Source of the DNA: Phoronis australis
Taxonomy: Eukaryota; Phoronida; Phoronidae
NCBI GenBank assembly: GCA_002633005.1
Contig: NMRA01000425.1
Span: 195,817-217,243 of the forward strand
Length of the DNA: 21,427 nucleotides
Direction: 5' to 3'
Below, piece after piece: positions 19,741 through 21,427 of this stretch. Each line of letters opens with the position of its first letter. The first letter of the stretch is position 1. Position numbers and translations under genes: made by a program. A model generated the notes under the pieces. It did not search any database and was not told the origin of the DNA. It saw nothing but the letters and a program-made list of their open reading frames with translations.

Positions 19741-20650
19741 CTTTTACCAGGATCTAAGAGAGAGCGGCGCCAGCAGTCGGACTCAGTTGCGATGACTGCA
19801 TTGTCCGGTGCGAGCAAGACCCAATTAATTGTAATTATACCGCACTACAAACTGTAGTTAACACCTCTTCCTGTACTTACTGGCGAATTTTTAAAATGCA
19901 TTAACCAACACTTTTCATTAAAAACAAATACCACAGCTGTCTTCAGATGGTAAAAACAACCAAGTTTGGTTTTCGATTTTTAAAAATCGATGAACTATTA
20001 AGCTAAAAACTACTAACATTGGATACGATTGAAGATGAACGACTGTGCGTATTGATATACTCAGTGATTTACAAACGCTGATCAGAGTTAACAATATCAC
20101 GTGGATTATTCTTTTAATATACAACTAAGCTACGTTGAAACATCTATAAACATCACACAGTGTCTTAAGTTAGATGTCAATAACTTTTAAAACATCGCTT
20201 ATGGCCCAATGCATGCCGAACTACTTTGGAGTAGTACACTAACCGGAAAACTGTTATTCGCGGAAGTGCGCCAATTTTGATAGTTAGCTTGTAGGTGTAA
20301 TGGAATAAGCGTTTTGTGTTTAGAACTCGAAAAATCACAAGTCTAAACAACACAGTTCTAAGTTCTCCTGTCTGTATCTCACGGAAAATACTTCGATATT
20401 ATCTCCGAACAAACCTCAAACTCCTGCTACGGACCTTATTGGCCTGCCGAACTTTGTAGGCTACGGTGTGTCCAAATATCAATAAATCCGTAAGAGCGAA
20501 ATAAAACAACACGTTTTTATAAGAACTCGGTGTGTTTTTAAGGCTTTTACATCGAAGTTTGATGATTTATTGGTGTTAAACGATGACTTCAAGCAACAAG
20601 CTGACAATAGTAACCCGTGTTGTGAACTGCTGAACAGACTGCGTGTGAAA
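19741..20650. other. Unassigned stretch with an 18-bp AT palindrome
   Basis: TCGATTTTTAAAAATCGA at 19973-19990 is a perfect palindrome. A short GC-rich block lies at about 19760-19815. Open frames 19918-20124 and 20479-20679 (minus) have no recognisable domain. Confidence 0.4.
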
Positions 20651-20666
20651 CCAATGACGTCATTGG
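20651..20666. promoter_or_regulatory. CCAAT-CRE-ATTGG palindrome
   Basis: CCAATGACGTCATTGG is a perfect 16-bp palindrome that merges two CCAAT boxes in opposite orientation with a full CRE (TGACGTCA, 20655-20662). It could bind NF-Y and CREB/ATF factors. No transcription start is known, so its role is inferred. Confidence 0.35.
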
Positions 20667-20873
20667 ATAATTTCAACACCTCCGTCTGCCGTCAGGTGTC
20701 AGGTAACGCAACCGTACGTGTCGTTATGGAGTAGAACTACTCCATCTAAATTGATACAAATTAGGTTGTTTTTTGAGTGACATGCTCCTTTAACTCTGTG
20801 CAAATGCCAGAGAAAAACAATAGGCCTTTTGCGAGTTTATAACAATAACGCGAGATTATGTGAGACTTAACTG

Positions 20874-20890
20874 TGACGTCACGGGAAGTG
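20874..20890 (+). promoter_or_regulatory. CRE next to ETS-like site
   Basis: TGACGTCA (20874-20881) is followed at once by CGGGAAGTG (20882-20890), close to an ETS site. It lies about 95 bp upstream of an ATG at 20983. Together they look like a compact TATA-less promoter, but the assignment is by motif only. Confidence 0.35.
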
Positions 20891-20982
20891 GGGCAAAAGC
20901 TTGTCGTTTGGTCATTTGCCCAATACGGTAGCAGAGTGTATTCTGTTATTGTCTTCGAGTTTTTAGCCGTTTAGTTCGAAAA

Positions 20983-21231
20983 ATGTCCAAAAGCATTGCT
21001 GTTATGGCAAATGAACTTCAGATTCGCACTACAGTACGTTCTATCGCGTTCTGTACTAATTGCGTCCCGTGTATTTTAAACGGCGGTAGGCGAAATCCGC
21101 TCACTGATAAAGTTTTCTTTCTGCTTCTAAACATATCTTCGATGAAGCATATATACGGGAATTCAGGTGACTTTGGCGAAGAATTCCAACTCCACTTTGT
21201 GGTTACAGTTAACTTTGTCCGCGCGCGATAA
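20983..21231 (+). CDS. Weak candidate first exon, unknown protein
   Basis: An 82-codon frame starts ATGTCCAAAAGC in a reasonable context (GAAAAATGTCC) downstream of the CRE/ETS motifs. It has no recognisable domain. Within it CAG|GTGACT near 21166 is a possible donor, and a stronger donor, CAG|GTGAGTAT, lies after the stop at 21259-21260. If real it would be the 5' end of a gene running off the right edge. Chance is an equal explanation. Confidence 0.22.
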   Translation: MSKSIAVMANELQIRTTVRSIAFCTNCVPCILNGGRRNPLTDKVFFLLLNISSMKHIYGNSGDFGEEFQLHFVVTVNFVRAR

Positions 21232-21279
21232 CCACAATTAAGTATTTCAAATGAGTCAGGTGAGTATGAGGCAAAGGCT

Positions 21280-21331
21280 AGCGCGAGACTGAGCGAAGCG
21301 CGAGATCTGGCGCGTGACCTGGCGCGTGACA
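21280..21331. repeat. GCGCGAGA / CTGGCGCGTGAC simple repeats
   Basis: AGCGCGAGACTGAGCGAAGC is followed by GCGAGATCTGGCGC and a 12-nt unit CTGGCGCGTGAC present twice (about 21307-21330). On the opposite strand this gives a low-complexity Ser-Arg-Ala string, so the minus frame crossing it is not considered a gene. Confidence 0.6.
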
Positions 21332-21427
21332 CTTGCAAAATAGCATGAGAAAATATCACGTGAAATTTGTAAGATTTGTGTCCCTTGGACTTTTTGTTCG
21401 TCAACAGGCGTGATTTCACGTAACTTC

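Noticed and set aside
19721-19745. Bacterial intrinsic terminator
   Set aside because: The form fits (GC stem then T run), but nothing else in the window is bacterial, so it is reported only as a stem-loop.
21018-21419. 133-codon minus frame
   Set aside because: Its longest distinctive part is translated from GCGCGAG/GCGCGTGAC simple repeats, and it shows no domain.

Overview
The window looks like non-coding, transposon-rich DNA from an invertebrate animal. It is AT-rich with no densely packed genes. It carries decayed non-LTR and LTR retrotransposon pieces, a THAP zinc-finger relic and many short inverted-repeat (MITE-like) elements. A cnidarian such as a coral or sea anemone is my best guess, but that rests on the general style of the repeats and not on any diagnostic gene. 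I found no intact, recognisable host gene, no tRNA or rRNA, no CRISPR array and no bacterial operon structure. Most open frames of 60 to 110 codons fit chance in a sequence of this length and composition.

Layout, left to right. Positions 1-5275 are mostly featureless, with a small hairpin (284-405), a pair of GC-rich imperfect repeats (862-998), a degenerate 40-nt tandem array (2321-2492) and a faint GCGCCC motif pair (4381-4452). A MITE-like element lies at 5276-5772 and a second copy at 12234-12703; the second is directly abutted by five copies of a 32-bp tandem repeat (12074-12233).

Positions 6569-7678 hold the 5' part of a minus-strand LTR retrotransposon. It has a Gag-like first frame, a leader, a primer-binding site whose first 13 nt match the lysine-tRNA class, and an LTR-like terminus of 233 bp that is a perfect 89-bp foldback. 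Positions 9364-10038 are bounded by 21-bp inverted repeats and contain a frame-broken THAP domain on the plus strand and an acidic 82-aa frame on the minus strand, pointing at each other. This looks like an internally deleted two-gene DNA transposon. Positions 10618-10925 (minus) encode the C-terminal zinc-binding tail of a LINE reverse transcriptase with one frameshift.

The right half holds a diverged direct repeat pair (12735-12963 and 13399-13640), three more MITE-like elements (14752-15154, 15306-15710, 17301-17668), a pair of adjacent stem-loops (19684-19740), and two TGACGTCA palindromes upstream of a weak candidate first exon at 20983. The genes do not form a pathway. The window is best read as intergenic or intronic sequence built up by successive transposon insertions. 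The most unusual structures are the foldback LTR, the convergent THAP/acidic pair between inverted repeats, the tandem array fused to a MITE end, and the twin stem-loop.
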